64,000 nt of DNA from Paratractidigestivibacter sp003150175. GTDB taxonomy: Bacteria > Actinomycetota > Coriobacteriia > Coriobacteriales > Atopobiaceae. Made by a program: the position numbers and the translations under genes. The DNA lies in NCBI RefSeq assembly GCF_964283195.1, contig NZ_CAXYLH010000001.1; one strand, 5' to 3'. Below the pieces are notes generated by a model. That model did no database searches. It had not been told where the DNA came from and saw only the letters and a list, made by a program, of their open reading frames with translations. Shown here in pieces: positions 1 through 9,055 of the stretch (position 1 is the stretch's first letter; each line of letters starts with the position of its first letter).

Positions 1-1
1 C

Positions 2-70
2 GTCTGCAACGCCATCATCGTCGCCGCGCTCTTCGTCCCCATCAAGAAGGCCCTCAAGCTCAACGACTAG
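2..70 (+). CDS. ECF transporter S component, C-terminal end (partial)
   Basis: The last 22 codons of a gene that begins outside the window, ending in TAG. The peptide is a hydrophobic helix followed by a short basic tail (PIKKALKLND), the usual end of an ECF-type substrate-binding membrane subunit. It lies just before the ECF ATPase and EcfT genes, which fits an S component. Its vitamin or cofactor substrate cannot be read from this fragment. Confidence 0.6.
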   Translation, partial: VCNAIIVAALFVPIKKALKLND

Positions 71-118
71 CGACAGTCCGGCACGCCTCAGGCAAGTAAC
101 TTCTTGCTACCATTGAAC

Positions 119-152
119 GCGCCGGTCCCTCAGCGGGCCGGCGCTTCTTCTT
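119..152 (+). terminator. Rho-independent terminator after the S component
   Basis: GC-rich stem (119-128 with 135-144) followed by a T-rich tail TTCTTCTTT. It lies 49 bases after the partial gene's stop and suggests that ecfA is transcribed at least partly on its own. Confidence 0.7.
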
Positions 153-192
153 TACTAGAACCGCACCGCACCGACTGCATCAAATAAGAAAT

Positions 193-219
193 GATAAAAA
201 GGGACTGTCCCTTTTTATC
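193..219. promoter_or_regulatory. Perfect 13-1-13 palindrome in the ecfA leader
   Basis: GATAAAAAGGGAC, one central T, then its exact reverse complement. It ends 16 bases before the preferred ecfA GTG start. With an A-run on one side and a T-run on the other it could be an operator or a bidirectional terminator-like element. Confidence 0.6.
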
Positions 220-235
220 GTTGGAAAGGCTCCGC

Positions 236-2029
236 GTGAGCGAGAAGAACACGATCATCGAGCTGAAGGACGTCTCCTTCGCGTACAGCGAGGGCGCCGA
301 GCACGCCCTCGACCACGTCGACCTCGCCGTGCGCGAGGGCGAGTTCGTGGGCGTCATCGGCCCCTCGGGCGCCGGCAAGTCGACGCTCGCCGCCGTGATG
401 AGCGGCGCCATCCCCCACCACTTCAGCGGCCAGCTCTTTGGCGCGACCCTCGTGGACGGCCAAGACACCTGCGAGGTCACCCTCACCGACATCAGCCGCA
501 TTGTCGGCAGCGTCCTGCAGGACATCGACTCGCAGATGGTCGCCTCCGTCGTCGAGGACGAGATGCTCTTCGGCCTCGAGAACTTCGGCGTGCCGCACGA
601 CCAGATCGAGGACCGCATTCAGCAGACCCTCGCCACCGTCGGCATCGCCGACCTGCACGACCGCGAGATCGCCACGCTCTCGGGCGGCCAGAAGCAGAAG
701 GTCGCCATCGCCGCGATCCTCGCGCTCGCGCCGCGCGTCCTCGTGCTCGACGAACCCACTGCAGCGCTCGACCCCGCGAGCTCCACGCTCGTCTTCGAGA
801 CGCTCCGCCGCGTCAACGAGCTCGCGGGCATCACCGTCGTCGTCATCGAGCAAAAGGTCGCCCTGCTGTGCAAGTACTGCGAGCGCGTGCTCGTGATGAG
901 CGAGGGCCGGCTCGCCTTCGACGGCGAGCCGCACGAGGTGTTCGCCCACGCCCGTGAGCTGCGCCAGATGGGCGTCGACAGCCCTCGCGTGGCGAGAATG
1001 GCGAACAGCCTGGCCCAGAAGGGCATCCTTCCCGCCGGCGGGCGCCCGTGCCTGAACGTCCCGGAGGCAAAGGAGCTCGTGGCGGGGCTTGTGGCCGGGG
1101 CGCGCGGCGAGGCCGACGCCCGCGCCGCCGCGAGCGCAGAGCCCGCCCCCGCGGCGCCGGCCGCCGCCCACGCGCCCGCCCCGCGCCCGCAGGCCGAGGG
1201 AGCCGAGCCGGTGGTCGAGCTCGACCACGTGAACTTCGCCTATCCCAACGGCGGCGCGACCGTCGACGACCTGCAGATGCGCGTCTATCCCGGCGAGCTC
1301 GTGGGCATCGTCGGCCAGAACGGCGCGGGCAAGACGACCCTGACAAAGCTGCTCAACGGGCTTCTGCGCCCCGCGTCCGGCACCGTGCGCATCGCGGGCA
1401 TCGACACCAAGGGCGTTCCCACCTCCACCATCGCCGCCCACTGCGCGACGCTCTTCCAGAACCCCGACCGGCAGATCTGCAAGGACACCGTACTCGAGGA
1501 GGTCGCCTTCGGTCTCACGCTCCACGGCATGCCCGAGCCGGAGGCGCGCCAGAAGGCCGCCGCGGTCGCCGAGCGCTTCGGGCTGCCGCTCGACGAGTCG
1601 CCCTTCTCGCTTTCCCGCGGGCAGCGCCAGATGGTGGCCCTGGCCTCCGTCGTCGTGCTCGACCCCGACGTCGTGCTCCTCGACGAGCCCACGAGCGGCC
1701 TCGACTACCGCGAGTGCATGACCGTCATGGAGACGGTGCGCGAGATGGCCGGCCGCGGCTGCGCCGTGATCATGGTCTGCCACGACATGGAGGTCGTGAG
1801 CGACTTCGCGCAGCGCCTGGTCGTCATGGCCAACGGCCGCATCCTCGCGCGCGGCGAGGCCAGCCAGGTGTTCTCCGACGATGACCTGATGGCCGCGGCC
1901 TACGTCGAGCCGCCCCAGGTCATTGCGCTTTCCAAGGAGCTCGCGCGCGACGTCGACCCGGCGTTCGCGAACATAAGCGAGGTTTCCCAAGTCGTCGACC
2001 TCGTGGAGGAGATGGTCCGCCGTGGGTAG
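236..2029 (+). CDS. Fused energy-coupling factor ATPase (EcfA1-EcfA2 in one chain)
   Basis: Two ABC ATPase domains that power an ECF vitamin/cofactor importer from the cytoplasmic face. Domain 1 has Walker A GPSGAGKST (42-50), signature LSGGQ (148-152), Walker B VLVLDEP (168-174). An Ala/Pro-rich linker (about 290-325) leads to domain 2 with GQNGAGKTT (360-368), LSRGQ (459-463), VVLLDEP (479-485) and switch His516. Domain 1 has Gln206 where the switch His is expected. GTG 236 is preferred because GGAAAGG lies about 7 bases upstream; ATG 191 lies before the palindrome and lacks a convincing ribosome site. It overlaps ecfT by 8 bases, so the two are probably translationally coupled. Confidence 0.9.
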   Translation: MSEKNTIIELKDVSFAYSEGAEHALDHVDLAVREGEFVGVIGPSGAGKSTLAAVMSGAIPHHFSGQLFGATLVDGQDTCEVTLTDISRIVGSVLQDIDSQMVASVVEDEMLFGLENFGVPHDQIEDRIQQTLATVGIADLHDREIATLSGGQKQKVAIAAILALAPRVLVLDEPTAALDPASSTLVFETLRRVNELAGITVVVIEQKVALLCKYCERVLVMSEGRLAFDGEPHEVFAHARELRQMGVDSPRVARMANSLAQKGILPAGGRPCLNVPEAKELVAGLVAGARGEADARAAASAEPAPAAPAAAHAPAPRPQAEGAEPVVELDHVNFAYPNGGATVDDLQMRVYPGELVGIVGQNGAGKTTLTKLLNGLLRPASGTVRIAGIDTKGVPTSTIAAHCATLFQNPDRQICKDTVLEEVAFGLTLHGMPEPEARQKAAAVAERFGLPLDESPFSLSRGQRQMVALASVVVLDPDVVLLDEPTSGLDYRECMTVMETVREMAGRGCAVIMVCHDMEVVSDFAQRLVVMANGRILARGEASQVFSDDDLMAAAYVEPPQVIALSKELARDVDPAFANISEVSQVVDLVEEMVRRG

Positions 2030-2768
2030 CGTCATCGATTACATCCCGGGCACTTCCCTTTTGCACAAGCTGAACCCCGTGACCAAGCTCGCCCTGGCGG
2101 CGGCGATCATCCTCGCCACCTTCCTCGGGGACACCTACGCGCTCCTCATAGCGCTCCTGGCGCTCACGTTCGTGCTCGGCGCCTACGCGCACGCGAACGC
2201 GGGCCTGGTGAGCCTTGCCAAGCTGATGGTCCCTCTTTCCGTCATCATGCTCGTGCTGCAGACGGCCTTCATCCGCACCGGCGCGGTCGTCTGCGCCTGG
2301 GTTACGGTCGACGGCCTGGTCACGGGCACGAAAGCCGCGCTGCGCCTGCTCGGCGTGGCCCTGCCACTCATCCTCATGCTCAGCGTGACCAAGCTGAACG
2401 ACCTCGCCAACGCCGTGGTGGAGGTGCTCCACGTTCCTTACCGCTACGCGTTCACCTTCACGACCGCGCTGCGCTTCGTCCCCGTGTTCAGCCAAGAGAT
2501 GAACGCCATCATGGAGGCGCAGACCGCCCGCGGCGTCGAGTACGACACAAAGAACCCCATCCGCAAGCTGCAGCTCATGCTGCCGCTGTGCGTGCCCCTG
2601 CTCGTGAGCTCTGTGGGCAAGACGGACGCCACGGCCCTCGCCGCCGAGCAGCGCGGGTTCTACCTGCGCACGCGCGAGAGCAGCTACAAGCGCTACCCGA
2701 TGGCCGCCGCCGACTACGCCGTGCTCGCCATCTGCGTGGTGCTCCTCGCCCTCGGCATCGCGTTCTAG
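2022..2768 (+). CDS. ecfT: ECF transporter transmembrane component EcfT
   Basis: A 248-residue membrane protein with about five or six hydrophobic segments that couples the ATPases to the S component. The N-terminal YIPGTSLLHKLNPVTKL and the later cytoplasmic A-R-G motif (ARGVEY) with a second basic motif near AEQRGFY match the coupling helices of the family. The GTG start lies inside the end of ecfA, with GGAGGAG just upstream. Together with the ATPase and the upstream S component it forms a complete ECF module. Confidence 0.92.
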   Translation: MGSVIDYIPGTSLLHKLNPVTKLALAAAIILATFLGDTYALLIALLALTFVLGAYAHANAGLVSLAKLMVPLSVIMLVLQTAFIRTGAVVCAWVTVDGLVTGTKAALRLLGVALPLILMLSVTKLNDLANAVVEVLHVPYRYAFTFTTALRFVPVFSQEMNAIMEAQTARGVEYDTKNPIRKLQLMLPLCVPLLVSSVGKTDATALAAEQRGFYLRTRESSYKRYPMAAADYAVLAICVVLLALGIAF

Positions 2769-2822
2769 CCTCAAGAGGACGGCCGCCGGCCTACGGCGTC
2801 TATTCGCCGCCAAGGCACCCAA

Positions 2823-2873
2823 GGGACGGGCACGGGCCCCGCGCTTTTGAGCCGCGGGACCCGTGCCTGTCCC
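2823..2873. terminator. Bidirectional hairpin between convergent genes
   Basis: Long GC-rich inverted repeat (GGGACGGGCACGGG pairs with CCCGTGCCTGTCCC, continuing inward) between ecfT and the convergent YARHG gene. There is no strong T-tract, so this is inferred from position and structure. Confidence 0.55.
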
Positions 2874-2953
2874 CTATCTCTGTGATTTGCCCTGACGCAG
2901 CCCACCAGGCATAAGTCATCTGGCACAGCCCGCCCGGCGCAGGCCGCGAACGG

Positions 2954-3988
2954 TTAGTGAAGGTACTGCGAGCCGATCGACTTCTCGTAGGCCAGGAGCG
3001 CGTCGGCGTTCTTTTTCTCGTAGTCGTTGAGCGGCGAGGGCATCGAGTCGAACTCCTCGGAGGAATACCGCGGCACGTACCAGGACTTTCGCGAGAAGTA
3101 CCGCGCGAGGTCGGCGTTGCGGAACGCGCGGCCGTGGCGAGCGAAGATCTCGTTGCGGGCGACGTAGAGCTCCCAGTCGGAAAGCCCGCCGAAGTCGGAG
3201 CTCGAGTAGTAGACCTTGTCGCTGTTCGGGAGGATGAAGTCGGCTGAGTCGATGTGCTCGACCACGGGCTGGACGACCACGACCTTGGTCGGAGACGAGG
3301 CGTCGGAGGACTTGCTCGACGAGTCGTCCTTCTTCTCGTCCTTCTTGTCTTCCTTCGGCGCGGGCGGGTTGTAGGTGAAGCCGACCGCGTCCCACGTGCG
3401 GTCGGAGCCGGCGGGCGCGATGGTCACGGAGCGCGGCGAGGTCGAGCCGGCGGGGATGTTGGACTGGAAGGTGAGCTGGTAGGTGCCCCCGCCGTTGGAC
3501 ACGAGGTCGCGCACGGTCGCGGAAGCGTTGGAGCCGTCAGAGTCCTTCTCGGTGACCGAGAAGTCCATCGCGGCGAGGCCGGAGGAGGGCTCGCCGGCGC
3601 CGTCGGTGATCCTCAGCGTCGCCACGACGGCGGGGCAGGCGGAGGCGTCGTTGCCGCTCACCTGGATCGTGAGCATGCTCTGGTCGGCTGCCTGCTGCTG
3701 CGCGGTCGAGTCGCTGTTGGCCTGGGCGATTCTCGGGATGACCACCGCGCCGCACACGACGCCGACGACGACCACGGCGGCGACCAGCGCCGCGATGACG
3801 GGCACGGGCACGCCGCCCTTCTTTGCCCCCGCGGGCTCGGCGGACTGGCCCGCAATGGAGGGCCTCTCGCGCACGACGGTCGCGTCGGCCGCATCGTCGC
3901 CGACGGCCCCGACCTTGACCCGCGCCCCGCACTCGGGGCAAAAGACGGAGTCGTCCTCGATTTGCTTTCCGCAGCTTGGGCAGAACAT
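2954..3988 (-). CDS. Zinc-ribbon, membrane-anchored YARHG-domain protein
   Basis: A 344-residue protein. An N-terminal zinc ribbon (Cys3, Cys6, Cys17, Cys20) is followed by an acidic linker, one membrane segment (about 61-84), a beta-rich extracytoplasmic region, a Lys/Asp/Ser-rich linker, and a C-terminal YARHG domain (about 269-335) with RNEIFARHGR and the SWY motif. YARHG domains are thought to act outside the cell, near the wall. ATG 3988 is chosen because AGGAGC precedes it and the ribbon starts at once; upstream sequence in frame is not protein-like. The next two genes on this strand also encode envelope proteins. Molecular role unknown. Confidence 0.8.
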   Translation of the reverse strand: MFCPSCGKQIEDDSVFCPECGARVKVGAVGDDAADATVVRERPSIAGQSAEPAGAKKGGVPVPVIAALVAAVVVVGVVCGAVVIPRIAQANSDSTAQQQAADQSMLTIQVSGNDASACPAVVATLRITDGAGEPSSGLAAMDFSVTEKDSDGSNASATVRDLVSNGGGTYQLTFQSNIPAGSTSPRSVTIAPAGSDRTWDAVGFTYNPPAPKEDKKDEKKDDSSSKSSDASSPTKVVVVQPVVEHIDSADFILPNSDKVYYSSSDFGGLSDWELYVARNEIFARHGRAFRNADLARYFSRKSWYVPRYSSEEFDSMPSPLNDYEKKNADALLAYEKSIGSQYLH

Positions 3989-4043
3989 CGTTGCTCCTAA
4001 CGTAATGGGCGGCAGGGCCCGTGGGCAGCGTAGCGTGCCGCTC

Positions 4044-4871
4044 TTAGCGCGACTGGCCGTCGTGCGTGCGGGTCTCCTGATAATTAGCGAGGTAGGCCGC
4101 GAACTCCGGCGAGGTGTCCGAGTTGCCGTCGCGCCACGCCTTGTGGTCGATGATGGTGCTCTCGAACCCATAATACGCATCTATATAGGCGACGAGCCCG
4201 TCGAGCGCCTCGAGCTGGACCTTCGGGTAGTCGCCCGACCCGCCCACATGGACGATCTCGATGCCGACCGACCAGGAGTTCATCCCATAGTCGGGGTGCG
4301 TCGGGCCGATGGGCTGCGTGCCGAGCTTGTCGTCGCGGGACTCGTCCTCGACGCCATAGAGCGCGTTCTTCCCCGCGTCGCCGAACCCGGCGTGGTGCGC
4401 GATCCGGTCCAGGGGCACGCACTGGGCAATCGAGCCGTCCTTGCCCACGACGAAGTGCGCCGCGACGAGGTTGCCGTTCGATTCCCACCAGTCGATGGTG
4501 TCCGCCGGGGACGAGTCGCCCTCGGTATCGTGCAAGACGATGTACTTCTGGCAGTCGGCGGGCTTCGGGCCATGGTCGAGGTCTTCGTAGCAGCGCTCCG
4601 AGATGTGGAGAGAAGCGCGGAGGTCGTCGGCCAAGGACGCAGGGATGGGCGTTGCATCGGCTGGGTCGTCGCTCGCACCGCTCACATCATCTGCCTGCGC
4701 CTGGTTGTCCCCCGCATCGGGGACAGCATCCGCCGCGCGATCCTCGACGACCCCTTTGGACCCCTCGGGCGCAGGGCCGCTTCCCGCGTCGACGGCGGGC
4801 GCGGCGCACCCGCCGAGCGCGAGCGCCAAGGACAGCGACGATCCAATAGAGATCAGAGTCTTAACCTTCAA
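4044..4871 (-). CDS. Peptidoglycan amidase lipoprotein (N-acetylmuramoyl-L-alanine amidase, Amidase_2/PGRP type)
   Basis: 275 residues. The signal peptide ends in lipobox LGGC (Cys22), then an Ala/Asp/Pro-rich linker leads to an amidase_2 domain from about 105. The zinc ligands expected for this family are visible: His114 (VLHDTEG), His243 (IDHKAW) and Asp252 (SDTSPEF). It should cleave the bond between N-acetylmuramic acid and the stem peptide outside the cell. The start is TTG at 4871, supported by GGGGAG 5-6 bases upstream; no ATG gives a sensible signal peptide. It is 127 bases downstream of the capA-like gene, and both share an upstream sequence module. Confidence 0.85.
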   Translation of the reverse strand: MKVKTLISIGSSLSLALALGGCAAPAVDAGSGPAPEGSKGVVEDRAADAVPDAGDNQAQADDVSGASDDPADATPIPASLADDLRASLHISERCYEDLDHGPKPADCQKYIVLHDTEGDSSPADTIDWWESNGNLVAAHFVVGKDGSIAQCVPLDRIAHHAGFGDAGKNALYGVEDESRDDKLGTQPIGPTHPDYGMNSWSVGIEIVHVGGSGDYPKVQLEALDGLVAYIDAYYGFESTIIDHKAWRDGNSDTSPEFAAYLANYQETRTHDGQSR

Positions 4872-4920
4872 CCGTTCTCCCCCCGTTGATGTGGGGCCCT
4901 GACCCAAAAGCCCGCCGCAA

Positions 4921-4957
4921 TTCTCGCGCTTCTTCTTGCCGCGAAAAGCGCGCCCGC
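4921..4957 (-). promoter_or_regulatory. Upstream module shared by amidase and CapA-like genes (copy 1)
   Basis: On the minus strand this contains GGCGGGCGCG, then GCGGCAAGAA and GCGCGA, 50-86 bases upstream of the amidase start. Nearly the same order and spacing occurs at 6281-6317 before the CapA-like gene. It could be a common regulatory element or a duplicated gene-end hairpin. Confidence 0.45.
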
Positions 4958-4998
4958 CGCCAGCGTCTCGGTGCCGTCGCCCGCCCCAGCTTGGCGCC

Positions 4999-6240
4999 CT
5001 ATGCCGTGAACTCGCAGGTCGCTGGATCGAAGCCGTCGCCCAGGCGACCGGCGCAGAAGTCGACGCACCATTGGCGGCTGAAGCCCCCGCAGCCCTCGTC
5101 TCGCCGGACGGCGTTTGCCGCGGCGAGCTCCTCGGTGTAATCCGCGAGCGAGTAGGTGCTGAGCTCCGGGCCGAAGGCCTTGTGCGTGACGAGCGGCGTG
5201 ATGCCCGCCGCCGCAACCGAGCACTTCCCGCCCGAGAAGTCGAGCGTCACGTGCCCGAGCGCCCCGACCATCCCATCCATGCGTGCCATCGTGGACACGA
5301 AGTTGCCGAGCGACCAGAACACCGGCACGCGCTTGCCCTCGGGCCCCTCGAGCCATTCGAAGGGCTGGATGACGTGCGGGTGGTTGCAGAACACGGCGTC
5401 CGCTCCGAGATCGACGAACTTCCTCGCCCAGTACGTCTGCACCCCGTCCGGGCCCTCGGCGTACTCGGTGCCGCAGTGCGGCGCGCAGATGATCGCGTCG
5501 GCGCCTGCGTCGCGCGCGGCGGCGAAGTCAGCCTCCACGCGGGCGTCATCGAGCATGTTCACGCACCACGGCGCGTCGCTGGGCAGCGGGATGCCATTCG
5601 TTGTTGATGTGTAGTTGAGCAGCGCGATCTTGCGGCCCGCGCGCTCGATCATCGGGACGGCGCGGGAGGCCTCCTCGGTGTCCGCGATGCCCGTGACCAC
5701 GATGTCCGGGAAGCGCGAGCGCCAGTACGAGAGATCTGCCTCGATGCCCGGGAACCCGACGTCCAGCGCATGGTTCGACGCGTGAAGCGCCGCGTCGAAG
5801 CCAGCCGCGACCTCCGCGTCGGCAAACTCCTGCGAGCTGTTGAAGCACGGGTAGCCGGAGAACTCGAACGACGTCCCTCCGAGGATCGTCTCTTGGTCGA
5901 GCATCGCCACGTCGAGCGCCTCGATGATGGGCTTCACGTGCTCGAAGATCCCGTCGTAGTTGCGCGAGCCGTCCTCGGCCACGCCCGACTTCCAGACCCA
6001 AGTATGCACGAGGATGTCGCCCACCATGCCCACGGTGACCTGCGCGTCCTTTGAGAGCGAGGCGCCGGTCTCCGAGCCGGCGCCTCCGGCCGCGTCGACG
6101 CCGCGATCATAGATCGTTTCTTTGGCTGCGGGCGCAGGACCGCCCACAGCAGACGCCCCGCCGGAGCACCCCGCGAGGCCCGCGGCGCCCATGCCGGCAA
6201 TGAACGCGCGGCGAGAGAGGTTCTTGGACCAGACCCCCAT
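4999..6240 (-). CDS. CapA-family (PGA_cap) secreted metallophosphatase-like lipoprotein
   Basis: 413 residues. The N-terminus carries a twin-arginine motif (SRRAFIAG) and lipobox LAGC, so it is probably exported and lipid-anchored. The body matches the capsule-synthesis CapA fold of the metallophosphatase superfamily: GMVGDILVH near the start, DQET, NHALDVG, CAPHCGTEY, CNHPHVIQ and WSLGNFV. Family members take part in poly-gamma-glutamate or other envelope polymer work; the substrate here is unknown. ATG 6240 is used because the ATG 12 bases upstream forms part of the ribosome site (GGAGG). Confidence 0.85.
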   Translation of the reverse strand: MGVWSKNLSRRAFIAGMGAAGLAGCSGGASAVGGPAPAAKETIYDRGVDAAGGAGSETGASLSKDAQVTVGMVGDILVHTWVWKSGVAEDGSRNYDGIFEHVKPIIEALDVAMLDQETILGGTSFEFSGYPCFNSSQEFADAEVAAGFDAALHASNHALDVGFPGIEADLSYWRSRFPDIVVTGIADTEEASRAVPMIERAGRKIALLNYTSTTNGIPLPSDAPWCVNMLDDARVEADFAAARDAGADAIICAPHCGTEYAEGPDGVQTYWARKFVDLGADAVFCNHPHVIQPFEWLEGPEGKRVPVFWSLGNFVSTMARMDGMVGALGHVTLDFSGGKCSVAAAGITPLVTHKAFGPELSTYSLADYTEELAAANAVRRDEGCGGFSRQWCVDFCAGRLGDGFDPATCEFTA

Positions 6241-6280
6241 TGTATCCTCCATCGTCGTGCGAGCTCAGGGACGGGCGTAG

Positions 6281-6317
6281 ATTTCGCGCTGATTCTTTGC
6301 CGCTAAATCCGCGCCCG
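6281..6317 (-). promoter_or_regulatory. Upstream module shared by amidase and CapA-like genes (copy 2)
   Basis: Minus strand reads GGCGGGCGCG, then GCGGCAAAGAA and GCGCGAA, 41-77 bases before the CapA-like start and just after the asnS stop. It aligns with 4921-4957 over about 37 bases with roughly three quarters identity. Confidence 0.45.
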
Positions 6318-6332
6318 CCCCGAATCAACGGT

Positions 6333-7742
<1,410 letters not shown>

Positions 7743-7859
7743 AAGACTCCCTTAGGATGACGCGTATCTTGACTGCTCTACCGTACCCCATCGCGGCGCG
7801 AGCGGCTAGAATCTAGGCAACGCAAGACAAACATCGGCACCCAAGCGGCAGGAGAACCC

Positions 7860-8522
7860 ATGGAAGATTACAAACGCGAGTTCATCGACTTCATGGTCGA
7901 GAGCAACGTCCTCAAGTTCGGCGAGTTCACGCTCAAGAGCGGCCGCAAGTCGCCGTTCTTCATGAACGCGGGCGCCTATGTCACCGGCCACCAGCTCAAG
8001 AAGCTCGGCGAGTTCTACGCCAAGGCGATCCACGACAACTTCGGCGACGACTTCGACGTGCTCTTCGGGCCCGCGTACAAGGGCATCCCCCTTTCCGTCG
8101 TGACCGCCGTCGCGTTCCACGACCTCTACGGCAAGGAGGTCAAGTACTGCTCCGACCGCAAGGAGGCCAAGGACCACGGCGCCGACAAGGGCAACCTGCT
8201 GGGCTACCAGCTCGCCGACGGCGACCGAGTGGTCATGGTCGAGGACGTGACCACCTCCGGCAAGTCCATCGACGAGACCTACCCCAAGGTCATGGCCGCC
8301 GCGAACGTCGAGGTCAAGGGCCTCATCGTGAGCCTCAACCGCATGGAGGTCGGCAAGGGCGGCAAGGTCACTGCCCAGCAGGAGATCCAGGAGAAGTATG
8401 GCTTCCCGGTGGCCTCCATCGTGACCATGGCCGAGGTCGTCGAGGCACTCGACGGCAAGCTCATCACCCCCGAGCTCAAGGCCGCTATCGACGAGTACTA
8501 CGCGCAGTACGGCGTGAAGTAG
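7860..8522 (+). CDS. pyrE: Orotate phosphoribosyltransferase
   Basis: 220 residues. Converts orotate and PRPP to orotidine 5'-phosphate in pyrimidine synthesis. The PRPP-binding loop VVMVEDVTTSGKSIDET is clear, as is the N-terminal FGEFTLKSGRKSPFFMN typical of PyrE. AGGAG lies 7 bases before the ATG. No other pyr gene is adjacent. A TAGAAT hexamer at 7807-7812 may be its -10 element. Confidence 0.96.
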   Translation: MEDYKREFIDFMVESNVLKFGEFTLKSGRKSPFFMNAGAYVTGHQLKKLGEFYAKAIHDNFGDDFDVLFGPAYKGIPLSVVTAVAFHDLYGKEVKYCSDRKEAKDHGADKGNLLGYQLADGDRVVMVEDVTTSGKSIDETYPKVMAAANVEVKGLIVSLNRMEVGKGGKVTAQQEIQEKYGFPVASIVTMAEVVEALDGKLITPELKAAIDEYYAQYGVK

Positions 8523-8532
8523 CGAGAAACAG

Positions 8533-8638
8533 CAACGAGAAAGGGCCCGCCCGGGTTTCTCTTCGGCTCAGTCCTCGGCGCAAAGGACGCGCCTGCGGAG
8601 GTCGCCTACGAGAAGCCGCGGCGGGCCCTTTCTCGTTG
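8533..8638. terminator. Large structured element after pyrE
   Basis: A 19-base perfect inverted repeat (8533-8551 and 8620-8638, core GAGAAAGGGCCCGCC) encloses 68 bases that can pair further (GGTTTCTC with GAGAAGCC). It probably ends pyrE transcription but is larger than an ordinary intrinsic terminator and has no clean T-run. Confidence 0.55.
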
Positions 8639-8724
8639 TCGCGTTCTCTTGGGTCCCGAAAAACCGGTCCGGACAAGAATGAACTGCGCGAAAAACTAAG
8701 ACGCTTAAATGAAGACCACGCCGC

Positions 8725-8763
8725 AAGGGTCCGGCCCCGGAACTCCTCCGGGGCCGGACCCTT
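8725..8763. terminator. 17-bp perfect hairpin
   Basis: Perfect 17-base stem (8725-8741 with 8747-8763, AAGGGTCCGGCCCCGGA) and a 5-base loop. Very stable and symmetrical, possibly a bidirectional terminator. The rest of 8639-8888 shows no convincing gene. Confidence 0.5.
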
Positions 8764-8898
8764 CAGCTTGGCCCGCCTCCTCCCGATGTTCCAACGGGCG
8801 GCGGTTCAAATATCTGTCGGGAGGCCCCGTTCTTTGCGGAGAGCGCGCTTCGGGCCAAACGCAGAGGGCTGGCTTCGGGCCAATTCCTCTCGCTCGCC

Positions 8899-9025
8899 CA
8901 GTTTATTTGTGACTTGCTGCACACTAAACGAGTACTAAGATCTTTGGCGACTAATTTACCTGCGGTTTTATATCGTCAAAGAACTCCGATACCCCATACA
9001 CCCCCAGCAAGTCACAAATAAACTG
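8899..9025. repeat. Left inverted-repeat element (copy A)
   Basis: Perfect 21-base arms at 8899-8919 and 9005-9025, centred on TTTATTTGTGACTTG. A second nested pair lies inside (TCTTTGGCG at about 8942 with CGTCAAAGA at about 8978). The interior is clearly richer in A+T than its surroundings. Confidence 0.7.
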
Positions 9026-9055
9026 AGCAAGTGCATCAGCGAGGCGTCCAAAGTC

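Noticed and set aside
8636..8938. A 100-codon plus-strand frame after pyrE
   Set aside because: No ribosome site, spans a perfect hairpin, low-quality composition.
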